Below, in pieces: positions 34,627-42,975 of a stretch of DNA of 64,000 nucleotides. The notes beneath the pieces were generated by a model, which worked only from the letters and a program-made list of their open reading frames with translations, had not been told where the DNA came from and made no database searches. The translations under genes were made by a program, and so were the position numbers. Positions within the stretch are counted from its first letter, which is position 1. The number at the start of each line of letters is the position of its first letter. Source of the DNA: Nitrospira sp. SG-bin2 (GTDB taxonomy: Bacteria > Nitrospirota > Nitrospiria > Nitrospirales > Nitrospiraceae); NCBI GenBank assembly GCA_002083405.1, contig LVWT01000051.1, positions 34,721 to 98,720 of the forward strand, in the 5' to 3' direction.

Positions 34627-36081
34627 ATGACAGCCAAAGAGCTCATAGAATTATGGGTCGCCCGGCTTGAAGCGGAACGGCAACAGATCATCGATGCCGG
34701 GCAGGATGTTGCGTTTACGGCAACAGAGGGCCGGCTTGTTCAAGCGATCGGGGGGCTTCACCTGTACGAGTTTCTCGTACCCCCTGGAATATCGTTATCG
34801 GTCGACCTGCCTTTGTCCATCGTCACCTCCGACGAGATGGATCCGACCGAAGGGATCGTTCTGCGCCAGAAGGGCAGCGCGCTCCTTGTGCAGGTCATCG
34901 ATTCCCTCGGAGCCTCGACGCCTTCCGTCACACTGATCCCAGACCGGGCCGGACTCCTGAGCACGTCGGTTACCCGGTTGAAGGAGATGGCCGCAAAGGC
35001 CGATGCGCAGAGTCTTGGTCTCTCCGAGCGCGTAGTTCCTTGGCTTGCCTCATCGGAAGATGCGTCGAAGATGCCATCCTCTGCGTCGTCGGTTCTCACG
35101 ACTCTGTGGTCGGAAGATCAGGCGCAGCGCCGTCACAAGCTGGCCAGCCTGGCGATGGAGCTGATTCGCGCCAACAAGCGTATTTTGCTGATCAGTCCCG
35201 ATCATGAAGAATCTGACGACATCGTCGGCATGATCGCCCGTACGATGAAAGCCGGGGGCCTCAACTACAAGACGTGGCTCAGCCGGTATGAAATGCCGAT
35301 GACATCGCAGAGTCACGGCATCGATCTTCACGAGTTGGGCTTCGAGGCGCAAATGCATCAGTTTTATGCCAGGTCTCAAACGGAGAAAGCATCCCTGCGG
35401 CGCAAATACGAGCGGTTCCGGGAACTGGCGCCCTTTCTGGCCGGCAAGGCCCAGAAACAAAAAGACCTGGACGAAGTTCGTTTACTTGAATGGCGTCTGG
35501 TCACCCAGTTGAGGGATGTGCAGGCGAAACTTGCCGAGGTTGACGCGACTCTGGCCGAATACGAGAACCTCACGCTGTTTCAGCGGCTCACGATGCAGAC
35601 GGTCGGAAAGAATGTGGAATCACTCACGCAATACCGTACGCTCTATCAGCAGCAGATCGACGGGTTGAACCAGGAGCTTGATGTGGCCAAAGGCCGCATT
35701 CGGCAACTGGTTCCAGAAGCGGCTGTTCCAAGGGAACTGCGTCAGGAAGCCGAGGATCTCAAAGAAGCGGTCACCAAGTTGGGCGGAACGAAAAAGATCC
35801 GCGAGTTGCTGGCCGCCGAAGCGGATCCGAACCGCCAGGCGTTCATTCAAAACCGCCGGCTGGTGGCGGCCACGCCCGTTCGGGTGGCAAGCGACCCGCT
35901 CTTCAACCGCGTGCGGTTCGATGTGCTGATCGCCGATGAAGCGCCACGAATCGGCGCCGCCTCGCTGCTGGCCGCATCCGGCTTGGCGCGCGAACGGATT
36001 ATCATGAGCGGAGACCTTCGTGAGATTGCTGCGGCAGGTTGCTGGACGGCGTACGACGCATCAGTTCAGGCGGGTGGATAG
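34627..36081 (+). CDS. SF1-helicase-like protein lacking a visible Walker A
   Basis: A 484-residue protein. Its C-terminal 80 residues resemble the AAA_11 part of SF1B (Upf1/Dna2-like) helicases: RLVAATPVRVASDPLF then FDVLIADEAPRIGAASLLAASGLARERIIMSGDLREI, a Walker B (DEAP) and motif III like region. At the position of Walker A only RILLISPDHEESDD is seen, without a GKT/S. A coiled coil (about 255-400) separates the parts, and the downstream helicase lobe is missing. It may be a degenerate or regulatory relative. Start ATG 34627 has no strong ribosome-binding site. Confidence 0.6.
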   Translation: MTAKELIELWVARLEAERQQIIDAGQDVAFTATEGRLVQAIGGLHLYEFLVPPGISLSVDLPLSIVTSDEMDPTEGIVLRQKGSALLVQVIDSLGASTPSVTLIPDRAGLLSTSVTRLKEMAAKADAQSLGLSERVVPWLASSEDASKMPSSASSVLTTLWSEDQAQRRHKLASLAMELIRANKRILLISPDHEESDDIVGMIARTMKAGGLNYKTWLSRYEMPMTSQSHGIDLHELGFEAQMHQFYARSQTEKASLRRKYERFRELAPFLAGKAQKQKDLDEVRLLEWRLVTQLRDVQAKLAEVDATLAEYENLTLFQRLTMQTVGKNVESLTQYRTLYQQQIDGLNQELDVAKGRIRQLVPEAAVPRELRQEAEDLKEAVTKLGGTKKIRELLAAEADPNRQAFIQNRRLVAATPVRVASDPLFNRVRFDVLIADEAPRIGAASLLAASGLARERIIMSGDLREIAAAGCWTAYDASVQAGG

Positions 36082-36302
36082 GGCTAAAGATTGTGTCTCT
36101 CTTCGCTTGACGGAACTCGTGACAATTCAGGATAATCCACCTTCTTCGTAGTTCTGGAATTTCCGGAATCCCTGAGGTTGCTCAAAATGGTTTCCAACAA
36201 GGCCGCAAGGAGCGCCGACCTCGAAGCGTACTCTTCATCGGTACGTTGAGAGGGATGGGCGACTGAGAACGCTGTTGGAAGGCATTTTCAGCAACCGATT
36301 AT

Positions 36303-36389
36303 GCCGAAGTGGCGGAACTGGCAGACGCACTAGATTCAGGGTCTAGCGCCCTCACGGGTGTCCGGGTTCAAATCCCGGCTTCGGCACCA
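36303..36389 (+). tRNA. tRNA-Leu (anticodon CAG)
   Basis: An 87-nt class II tRNA with a long variable arm and encoded CCA. Acceptor arms GCCGAAG and CTTCGGC pair perfectly; the anticodon stem CTAGA/TCTAG closes loop TTCAGGG giving CAG. Its last 17 bases form the left attachment repeat of the integrated element that follows, so this copy was restored by the element's end. Confidence 0.95.
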
Positions 36390-36390
36390 C
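36373..36390. repeat. attL (left 18-bp attachment repeat)
   Basis: TCCCGGCTTCGGCACCAC, overlapping the T-arm and acceptor end of tRNA-Leu. Identical to the copy at 44456-44473. Confidence 0.85.
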
Positions 36391-36453
36391 AACACTTAAT
36401 CACCGCTCCCACACAGGGATTTCAGCGATTGACAGCGCCCGGCAAGCCTTCTG

Positions 36454-36484
36454 GCTACACCGCTGGAGGCTGCTGTGGCTACAC
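36454..36484 (+). promoter_or_regulatory. Candidate integrase arm-type sites near attL
   Basis: The 7-mer GCTACAC occurs at 36454-36460 and 36478-36484, direct repeats 24 bp apart, the second at the very start of the integrase gene. The same 7-mer occurs twice at the other end (44344-44350 and 44367-44373, 23 bp apart), in the same orientation. Paired copies at both ends suggest arm-type binding sites for the tyrosine recombinase. Confidence 0.5.
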
Positions 36485-38157
36485 TTTTTCGCCGGTCCCG
36501 ACAGGAAAAAGTTCCCCGTTGGTATTCTCGCTTCATCATTCCCAATGACCTCCGTCCCTTCCTCCGCCGCCGTGAGATTCTGAAAAGCCTTGGCAACGTG
36601 TCTTACTCTGAGGCATCTTTACGGGCTGCGGTCTGGGAAGGCCGCATTGCGTCCTTGCTCCTCCGTGTTCGCCGCCATCGGGACACCATGAACCGAGAAG
36701 AGATTCAGAAACTCGCGCAACAGTGGCTCGCTGAAACGCTCGAAGCTGTCGAGGAAAGTTGCCTGTCGGCATCTCCGAGCGACGATGAGCGGGAGGCACT
36801 GGACCTCGCTTTGTCTGACGCACTGGAAGCGGCGGAGTACCAACTTCTCAACAATGACTTCTCCAAGATAGAAGGCGAAGCCGATGAACTGTTACACGCC
36901 CACGGACACACTCTGCCCAAAGAAACGGAGGTCTACCGCCGCCTCTGCCGAGAACTGCTGAAGGTGAAACAAACCGCCCTCAAGGCCGAAATGAACTGGC
37001 GTGAGGGAAACTACTGGAAGCAGGATTCCCTCATGCCCGCAGTTCTACCGCCTGTCCGTCCCGATAGTGGTTTTGAGCTTTGCGCGTCCGTTCTCCTGTC
37101 CGTTGCTCGGAAGGCGTATCTCAAAGACTTTGAGCGCCGTGCGCCCGGTACGCTCCTCGCCAAGACAAACGTGCTTAACCGCTTCATGGAAATTGTTGGG
37201 GACAAGGATCTTCACTCCATCACAGATCAAGACTGCCTGCACTATCGGAACACGTTGGCCAAACTCCCCGCTCACATGACCAAGCGGTTTCCAGGGAAGA
37301 CAGCCGCACAGGTCCTTGTAGAGGTTGAGGGAAAAGAAGGTATTGAGCGTCTCTCGTTGCAGACGGTCAATCAGGACCTCACGCACCTTCGCCATTTCTT
37401 CGGATGGGCCATAGCGAAACCACGCCGCCACATCACGGAGAATCCGGTTGAGGGCCTTTTCTATGAGGCTGTCGAGTCGAAACAATATGAGACGTTCACC
37501 GATGAAGAAGTAAATCGCATCTTTACCAGCAAGGAGTACACGGACCAACTCAACAAGAAACAGTATGGTCGATATTGGCTACCGCTGATTCTCCTGTACT
37601 CCGGCGCACGCCGTGAGGAAATAGCAAACCTCGCCGTTGCCGACCTGAAAACGGAGCAAGGTCTACACTACTTCGACATTGCCCCAGACGCAGCAAGGGG
37701 CCGCCGATTGAAGAACAAGGCCAGTAAGAGGCGTGTCCCCATCCATTCGCACCTTGTGGAACTGGGGCTACTGCACTACGTGAAGCAACGGCGGGCTACG
37801 GGGGAGCAGTTGTTATTCTCAAAACGAAGGAATGCGGGCAAGGGCAGGGAGACGGTAGGTGATGGGGTTGGAAAGTGGCTGGCGCGTCTGCTCGTCAAGG
37901 AAGGGATCGAGGGCAAGAAATCTCTACACTCATGCCGCCCCACAGTCACAACGAAACTCTACGAGGCGGGTGTAGACGGAGAGACCCGACGCGAACTACT
38001 GGGGCATAGCGGAAAAGACGTGCACGAGCAAGTCTACCTCCGCCCGCCCCTCCAATCGCTGTGCCTCCATCTGGAAAAGCTAAACTTTCGCCCTCTCCTC
38101 AAGGGCCTACCTCGATATCGGTCTAGACCTGGCTCACACAAAGCCGGGTTTGAATAG
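36475..38157 (+). CDS. Tyrosine recombinase (phage-type integrase)
   Basis: A 560-residue integrase, longer than typical, with an extended N-terminal half that includes charged helices. Catalytic residues are visible: Arg in YSGARREEIANL, Lys in KRRVPIHSHL, His485 and Arg488 in KSLHSCRPTVTT, His511 in LLGHSGKDV, and the nucleophile Tyr521 in VHEQVYLRPP. The usual HxLRHT is here HSCRPT. The start GTG 36475 follows GGAGG by 6 bases. It lies right next to attL, as expected for the enzyme that inserted this element in the tRNA-Leu. Confidence 0.92.
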   Translation: MATLFRRSRQEKVPRWYSRFIIPNDLRPFLRRREILKSLGNVSYSEASLRAAVWEGRIASLLLRVRRHRDTMNREEIQKLAQQWLAETLEAVEESCLSASPSDDEREALDLALSDALEAAEYQLLNNDFSKIEGEADELLHAHGHTLPKETEVYRRLCRELLKVKQTALKAEMNWREGNYWKQDSLMPAVLPPVRPDSGFELCASVLLSVARKAYLKDFERRAPGTLLAKTNVLNRFMEIVGDKDLHSITDQDCLHYRNTLAKLPAHMTKRFPGKTAAQVLVEVEGKEGIERLSLQTVNQDLTHLRHFFGWAIAKPRRHITENPVEGLFYEAVESKQYETFTDEEVNRIFTSKEYTDQLNKKQYGRYWLPLILLYSGARREEIANLAVADLKTEQGLHYFDIAPDAARGRRLKNKASKRRVPIHSHLVELGLLHYVKQRRATGEQLLFSKRRNAGKGRETVGDGVGKWLARLLVKEGIEGKKSLHSCRPTVTTKLYEAGVDGETRRELLGHSGKDVHEQVYLRPPLQSLCLHLEKLNFRPLLKGLPRYRSRPGSHKAGFE

Positions 38158-38160
38158 TTA

Positions 38161-38178
38161 TGCTTAAACACTTAAGCA
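38161..38178. terminator. Small hairpin after the integrase gene
   Basis: TGCTTAA-ACAC-TTAAGCA, a perfect 7-bp AT-rich inverted repeat 3 bp past the integrase stop, with a short A-tract after it on the plus strand. It is weak as an intrinsic terminator. Confidence 0.3.
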
Positions 38179-38350
38179 GTAAAAAGCCTGAAAACATCAT
38201 ACCCCTTCATTGACATCAAAAAGCGATACATGCTACTCCGAATGCGCGGGTGAGAAAGTTTGAGTCTAGTGGGCTAACCGATCTTCTGTAGAGCGGGTGG
38301 AAGACGCTCTTACGGCGGGAGCAATCCCGCTCCCAGAAAGGAGACGCCCT

Positions 38351-38491
38351 ATGGACGGAAGAACTTCTTCTCGCCCTGAGGACGAAGTGGTGTACACGCG
38401 GTACATCACCCTCAGGAACGGAAAGCGGCTCTACGCTTCCATGTACGGACTTAATGCATTCCGCATTATTGTCCGACGGAAGAAACGCTAG
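38351..38491 (+). CDS. 46-residue basic protein
   Basis: Starts at ATG 38351 with GAAAGGAGACG before it; the frame is also open upstream to 38297, but the ribosome-binding site favours this start. Sequence includes VYTRYITLRNGKRLYAS and a basic end IIVRRKKR, suggestive of a small beta-rich nucleic-acid-binding protein. Not recognised. It is the only plus-strand gene between the integrase and the resolvase and is followed by a hairpin. Confidence 0.65.
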   Translation: MDGRTSSRPEDEVVYTRYITLRNGKRLYASMYGLNAFRIIVRRKKR

Positions 38492-38510
38492 AGCAGCTTA
38501 ACAAGGACAG

Positions 38511-38544
38511 CCTCCCCTATGAGCCGCCAAGTTCAGCGGGGAGG
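38511..38544 (+). terminator. Hairpin after the 46-residue gene
   Basis: CCTCCCC (38511-38517) pairs with GGGGAGG (38538-38544), with a small inner CCGC/GCGG helix, followed by TTGCTCCTCTTT. Located 20 bp past the small gene's stop, so a likely intrinsic terminator with an imperfect U-tract. The 38545-38765 stretch that follows has no gene I can support. Confidence 0.45.
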
Positions 38545-38765
38545 TTGCTCCTCTTTCCAGCCTCTTTTTAATCGTCCAAACGACTCAAGTCAACAGAGTT
38601 CAACAAAGATTCGCCTTGTAGGATCAACGTGGAAATTGTCCAGGTTGGTTTCAAGTGGCATAACACGGAAAATACTCTGCTGCTACGGGGGGTTATCGAT
38701 ACTACTTCCCTCAAACTGCGGCGGTTCAATTGAACCCCCTCAAGTGTTGAACCGCACACACGTCC

Positions 38766-39572
38766 TCAAAAGTCTGCCTCACACTCCTCCGTCACTGCCC
38801 GCCGCTGAATCTCCGCAGCAACTGCCCGTGCTCCTGCCGGATCGTAGCGGAGGAAGGCATCGGCGAAGATTTGCGGGTGCTGTGAGGGCAACCCCTTGAA
38901 GTGTCGTGCGAGCGCTTGCGCCCACTCCTTCGCCTTCACGGCCTTCCATCCATCACCCGCTCCCTCAGCCGCTCTTGTATTGAGTAATCGCTTCACGTTC
39001 TCCCACGTCCAGCTTTCCACCGCAGCCGACGGCCATTGTTCCCGCACCCGCTGCCGGGCTTGGTCCATGTTGTGAATCGTTCCCTTGCTCACGGTGGTAG
39101 CGTGATTAATCTGCCGGAAGGGTAAGCCAAGAAGCAGCATTCTCCAGGCTGCCTCTTTCTTGTCCTCAGTGGACAAGTTGAGTTTGTCTGGCGCGTTACT
39201 CTCCACGGTGAACCGGAAGGCGTCTTCAAGACTCCCCTCGAAGACATTCACCGGAACATGTGTCCTTCGTCCGCCCGCCTGCTGGTACGCTTTCAATCGG
39301 TGGTGCCCGTCCAAACAGTACCAGGCCCCGCCTACCTTCATCACCACAATCGGGTCAAGTTCCCCCTTCGCCTGGAGTGCTCGTTTCAATTCGGCGTGGT
39401 GCTTGGCGCTTGCCGCAGTGCTGAAGGCGGCTTGCCGAGGTTGAAAGACAGCCTCAACCGTCTTGATCTTCTGAATCGGCAACCGGCGCAGCTTGCGCTC
39501 TTGGTCCGTGAGCGTGTCTACGCCGCGTTGCTTCAGGGTTTGAAAGACGCTGTGCCAGTCGTTGTGTTGCAT
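38766..39572 (-). CDS. ParB-like nuclease-domain protein
   Basis: A 268-residue protein with a ParB/Sulfiredoxin-like N-terminal domain: LRRLPIQKIKTVEAVFQPR, DPIVVMKVGGAWYCLDGHHRLKAYQQAG (the GxHHRLxA motif), VPVNVF. A middle helix-turn-helix-like region reads LPFRQINHATTVSKGTIHNM. The start ATG 39572 overlaps the upstream gene by 40 bp; longer forms are less likely. ParB-type domains in mobile elements serve in partitioning, regulation or defence. Which one applies here is unknown. Confidence 0.75.
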   Translation of the reverse strand: MQHNDWHSVFQTLKQRGVDTLTDQERKLRRLPIQKIKTVEAVFQPRQAAFSTAASAKHHAELKRALQAKGELDPIVVMKVGGAWYCLDGHHRLKAYQQAGGRRTHVPVNVFEGSLEDAFRFTVESNAPDKLNLSTEDKKEAAWRMLLLGLPFRQINHATTVSKGTIHNMDQARQRVREQWPSAAVESWTWENVKRLLNTRAAEGAGDGWKAVKAKEWAQALARHFKGLPSQHPQIFADAFLRYDPAGARAVAAEIQRRAVTEECEADF

Positions 39573-40204
39573 GGCTTCCGTGGTCCCTTCCTTCGTCCTC
39601 GTTCCCAACAAGCTCGCCATTCCTTCGCAGTTATGGTGCCTTCCCGCATGAGAAACCGCCGGAAGGCTTGCGCCCACCTCACGGGCTTTCTGAAGTGTCC
39701 GGCAAACTCTCTCGCGCTGCTCCAACAGCCAAGCCTCATCAGTTGCACCGCAAGGTCAAACGTCAGCCCGTCTTCCTGCTTCTCACGGAACACCGCCTCA
39801 AACTGTGCGCGGGTCAGTGGTGGAGTTCCGCCTTGTTGACTCGGCTGCGCTGTCAGTGGCTCAATGGGCGGCTTCCGCTTACCGGAGAAACAGGCCTTCC
39901 AACTCACCGCACTGAACACGCGCTGTCCGATTGCCACATCTCGGAGCCTTGCGGCCCAATCAGGCTGCTTGCCATAGGCTGCGGCTAGTGCCTTCAACGT
40001 GGAGAACTCACCCGCTGCAACCCGCCGCATGGCTTCATCCCAGTGCGGCTGGAAGGGTTCTCTTTCCTTGGCCTGCCGGTGTAGCACCCAATCCCCGAAC
40101 GTGAATTCCTTCCGCTGGATTTGTCCGAGGAGACCAGGCAGCGGAAAGTCATCCCCGTCCCCAATCGAGGGCGGAATCTCTAGGACGACATCCGCATCAA
40201 GCAT
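39533..40204 (-). CDS. Hypothetical protein with two copies of an RKPxRW-type repeat
   Basis: A 223-residue protein. It holds two copies of a roughly 45-50-residue motif: one with AAAYGKQPDWAARL and SAVSWKACF, the other with HFRKPVRWAQAF and TAKEWRACW. A third copy is in the protein at 41237-41764. The start is ATG 40204, which overlaps the stop of the preceding gene by 8 bp. Length and helix-rich basic character suggest a DNA-binding role, but no known family is recognised. Confidence 0.65.
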   Translation of the reverse strand: MLDADVVLEIPPSIGDGDDFPLPGLLGQIQRKEFTFGDWVLHRQAKEREPFQPHWDEAMRRVAAGEFSTLKALAAAYGKQPDWAARLRDVAIGQRVFSAVSWKACFSGKRKPPIEPLTAQPSQQGGTPPLTRAQFEAVFREKQEDGLTFDLAVQLMRLGCWSSAREFAGHFRKPVRWAQAFRRFLMREGTITAKEWRACWERGRRKGPRKPCNTTTGTASFKP

Positions 40205-40394
40205 GCTCAGGTTGTCCCTTCTGTTTCCTCTGCCGTTGCCGTTCGAGGGTTGAGGGCCGTTTGCCCATTCTGAAGGTGTGCAAGCTACAGGAGACGATTC
40301 GGCATTCTCGAACTTCCTTTTCGCTGCCCCCACTGCAATTGATACATTTGGCTCTGATCGCACGCATGGGAGTGAGTACTCTTGGTTGACTCAT
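40197..40394 (-). CDS. Small Cys-rich (zinc-finger-like) phage/mobile-element protein
   Basis: A 65-residue protein with four cysteines in CINCSGGS, RECRIVSCSLHTFRMGKRP. This AIRAKCxxCxxGxxxEVxxCxxxxCxLxxxRxG pattern is frequent in small proteins of phages and integrative elements, presumably a zinc-binding unit. ATG 40394 with AAAGG upstream. Its stop overlaps the next start by 8 bp, so translation is coupled to the RKPxRW-repeat gene. Confidence 0.75.
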   Translation of the reverse strand: MSQPRVLTPMRAIRAKCINCSGGSEKEVRECRIVSCSLHTFRMGKRPSTLERQRQRKQKGQPEHA

Positions 40395-40675
40395 TGGTTT
40401 TTGCCTTTCTTTTGAGATTTAGGCCTAGCTAGCTGCCTATTGGAGACACGATGTCTCACAGCCCGATCAAGCGGGTCTGTATCCACTATCGCGGGCCTAG
40501 AGCGGGCTAGCTGGCGGTTTAAGCGCTATTCCGGCCTGGTTGGACCAGTGGCAGCACTGAGGACAGGGACCGCCGGTACTTCAGCGGGCGGTTCTGCGGG
40601 CCTACCGGCTTGTGTATGAGGTACTGGAAAAGGTCCAGAGCTGGAGAGCCGTTGATCTTAGGACGGGTGGGACTG
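40395..40675. other. Non-coding stretch with CTAGC-type repeats inside the element
   Basis: About 280 bp without a supported gene. It contains GGCCTAGCTAGCTGCC and GGGCTAGCTGGCGG, several GGGCCTA/GCGGGC repeats and short palindromes. It lies between two minus-strand genes of the element and might be a regulatory, resolution or partition site, for instance for the serine recombinase or the ParB-like protein. This is conjecture from repeat density only. Confidence 0.4.
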
Positions 40676-41023
40676 TCAGGCGGTTGCCTTCCTCAACCTC
40701 CTTTCCTTTCCCCGCTGCCGTTGTAGGTTCGGAAGACGGGAAAGCTGACGGACCGCCTGCCGTTCGTCCTCGAACAGACGCCGGTCTGCCAGAAGGGAGG
40801 CGACGTGCCGTTGGTAAAGGCGAACCGCCCGGCGGACCACGAGGCTACAAGACGCGGAATCGCTCTGGGTTGGTCCACTGAGTTGAGCCTTCAGCCAGAG
40901 TAGTGCGGCGTCACTGTTGGCATCGAGTCGAACGGGGCGAATAGCGGTAGTGTTGAGTACATACCGGCGTCCTCGTCCGGCTAAATCGGGGATCATGTTG
41001 GGGTGTGCTTGGGATTGGTGCAT
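40676..41023 (-). CDS. Hypothetical protein, possible ribbon-helix-helix type
   Basis: A 115-residue basic protein. Segment IRPVRLDANSDAALLWLKAQL followed by SCSLVVRRAVRLYQRHVASL is compatible with a ribbon-helix-helix fold, a beta strand then two helices, as in small phage and plasmid regulators; weakly supported. Starts ATG 41023 with AGAGGACA before it. Confidence 0.55.
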   Translation of the reverse strand: MHQSQAHPNMIPDLAGRGRRYVLNTTAIRPVRLDANSDAALLWLKAQLSGPTQSDSASCSLVVRRAVRLYQRHVASLLADRRLFEDERQAVRQLSRLPNLQRQRGKERRLRKATA

Positions 41024-41236
41024 AGCGTTGTCCTCTGGTTAGTTGGGTTGTACCAGCTCGATGCGTAGTCGATTAGCGAACAAAGATTAGTTACAGGGGA
41101 TGAGACAGGGACATGGAAACTTGCGGGTTGGGTGAGGCGGCGCGGGAAACGGGAAATTTATATACGGTTCTTATTCTACAAGGGGGGACCTAATCATATT
41201 CTACTGGTAAAACAATTGGTTAGGCGAAATTATCCG

Positions 41237-41764
41237 TCAGGCGTTTCGCCGCTTCTTATAAGGGCCTCGCGGTTTACCCTTTTTAGGTCTTCCCGGACGG
41301 CGGAAGGATCGCTTGATCTCCTCTTCTGTGATCATCCCGTACTCGATAGCCCGTGAGAGCGCCTCGTTAATCCATCGCATCGGCTTCCGATACTTGAAGG
41401 CAAGGTGCTTCCTGTTCTTGAAGCCTTTCTTCTTGATGCGCTGGACCATCCACGGCAGGTGTGCGTAGAACCGATCCTCTGTAGTCTCCCCTGTGACCTC
41501 GTTCTTTATCCCGGCGTTTCGATGCGGGAGAGGCGCACGCGGCTTCCTGCGCTTTCGATTTCGCGCCTTCCTCACCTTGTTGGCGTAGTAAGGCTCTCTG
41601 AGCATGGCCCGGTAGTGCAGTACCCACCCCACGAACTCCCTTTCCGTGGTCACATATTCTTCCTTCGTCCCCTTCCATGTGCGTTTGTCTTTTCGATGGG
41701 CTACAAGCTGTGCCCTGTACTCGCGTAGGTATCGCTGCACTGTTGTATAGCCAAGCTGTTTCAT
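41237..41764 (-). CDS. Basic hypothetical protein with RKPxRW repeat
   Basis: A 175-residue, very basic protein. Its C-terminal third has LAFKYRKPMRWINEALSRAI and GMITEEEIKRSF, similar in order and spacing to the second repeat of the protein at 39533-40204. It ends with a Lys/Arg/Pro-rich tail (GRPKKGKPRGPYKKRR) typical of DNA- or RNA-contacting tails. The start overlaps the upstream stop by ATGA. The 41024-41236 gap before the preceding gene has no feature I can support. Confidence 0.65.
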   Translation of the reverse strand: MKQLGYTTVQRYLREYRAQLVAHRKDKRTWKGTKEEYVTTEREFVGWVLHYRAMLREPYYANKVRKARNRKRRKPRAPLPHRNAGIKNEVTGETTEDRFYAHLPWMVQRIKKKGFKNRKHLAFKYRKPMRWINEALSRAIEYGMITEEEIKRSFRRPGRPKKGKPRGPYKKRRNA

Positions 41765-41952
41765 CTGATTGGCTCTAGCTCTCGTTCGACTCGTTCAATA
41801 AACCCCTGCCGTGCTGTCCTAATTTCTGCCGGACTGTTCCGAACGAACCGCCCGCAGCCAGCGTAACAAATCTCACCGAGAAATGGGGCCGCCAAAAATA
41901 TCCCGTACCGCGTATCCAGGACGAACCGCCCACTGAACAAATTGATCAACAT
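41761..41952 (-). CDS. 63-residue hypothetical protein
   Basis: Starts at ATG 41952, preceded by AGGAGG at 5-base spacing, which overrules the longer frame to 42018. N-terminal half is hydrophobic with FGGRF-like turns (LFSGRFVLDTRYGIFLAAPF) and two Cys (ICYAGCG); C-terminal half is charged. Overlaps the next gene by 4 bp (ATGA) so the two are coupled. Function unknown. Confidence 0.7.
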   Translation of the reverse strand: MLINLFSGRFVLDTRYGIFLAAPFLGEICYAGCGRFVRNSPAEIRTARQGFIERVERELEPIR

Positions 41953-42118
41953 GAGAACCTCCTGTTGGTGGTTAACTGCCTTGCCGCCCCTTCTACGCCT
42001 CTTACTCGGCACGGTCAATAAGAAACTTAGGTAAATATATCCATATGTGGAAGTAATTGGCCGTTGTAAACATAATCAAACGGTGGTATGATAACGTGTA
42101 CAACAAGGAGGAACCATC

Positions 42119-42838
42119 ATGAACACAGCCACCAGCGCGGCAAATCTCGCAGTCCCTCGCCCCTGCTTCGCCTATCTTCGGGTGTCTACATCCGAACAAG
42201 GCCAGCGAGGAAACGGGCTTGAGGCCCAACAACAGGCTATCGCCACGTTTGCCCGGCAAGAGGGCTTTGAGGTTCAAGAGTGGGTACAGGAGGTAGAGAC
42301 AGGGAAAGGGACCGACGCTCTGCTGAGACGGCCAAGGCTGGCTTACGCTTTGAAACAGGCGAAGCGGCGGAAGGCTCCTGTATTGGTCTCAAAGCTGGAC
42401 CGGCTCTCCCGTGACGTGGCCTTTGTAGCAGGTCTTATGAGTGAAGGCGTTCCCTTCATCGTGACAGAACTAGGGAGCGACGTAGACCCGTTCATCCTTC
42501 ACCTATACGCGGCCCTCAGTGAGAAGGAACGCCGTCTTATCAGCTCTCGGACAAGGGAAGCGTTACAAGCCATGAAGCGGAGGAAAGTGAAACTCGGCAA
42601 CCCATCCCGAAGCAGCCTACGCCAGGCATCACAGAAAGGCGTAATCGCCAGACAACAAGCTGCAAGGGTCTTCGCCGAATCCATGCGCCCCATGATTCTT
42701 GGTTACCAGCAACAGGGCTTCCCGCTGCGGAAAATTGCCGAGGAACTAAATCGGCGGGGAGTGCCTACCTATCGGGGAGTGGGTGAGTGGAGCGCTACAC
42801 AATTGTCGAGGATACAGAGGCTCTTGCGGCGAGATTAA
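42119..42838 (+). CDS. Serine recombinase (resolvase family)
   Basis: A 239-residue resolvase/invertase-type recombinase. The catalytic Ser is in FAYLRVSTSEQ near residue 23. The Arg pair is in SKLDRLSRDVAF near 95. A C-terminal DNA-binding region resembles an HTH (GFPLRKIAEELNRRGVPT). A strong AAGGAGG lies 8 bases before ATG. It is shorter than large serine integrases. It may resolve element dimers or invert DNA; its target site is not seen. Confidence 0.88.
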   Translation: MNTATSAANLAVPRPCFAYLRVSTSEQGQRGNGLEAQQQAIATFARQEGFEVQEWVQEVETGKGTDALLRRPRLAYALKQAKRRKAPVLVSKLDRLSRDVAFVAGLMSEGVPFIVTELGSDVDPFILHLYAALSEKERRLISSRTREALQAMKRRKVKLGNPSRSSLRQASQKGVIARQQAARVFAESMRPMILGYQQQGFPLRKIAEELNRRGVPTYRGVGEWSATQLSRIQRLLRRD

Positions 42839-42975
42839 GTCACGGTTCGGGGCATTCCTCTCTTTGCGCTTCTGGCTTTCCCATTTGGGCAAGTATGCAA
42901 TCAATGAAGCGCACCGCTCGGTCTTCCTTTTCCTGTTCGCGTTTCGCCCGTTCTGCATTCCGTTTGGCCCGTGAT

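Noticed and set aside
42019..42118. GTTGTA...TACAAC inverted repeat before the resolvase as an operator or res site
   Set aside because: Only six paired bases with a long spacer; not distinguishable from chance.
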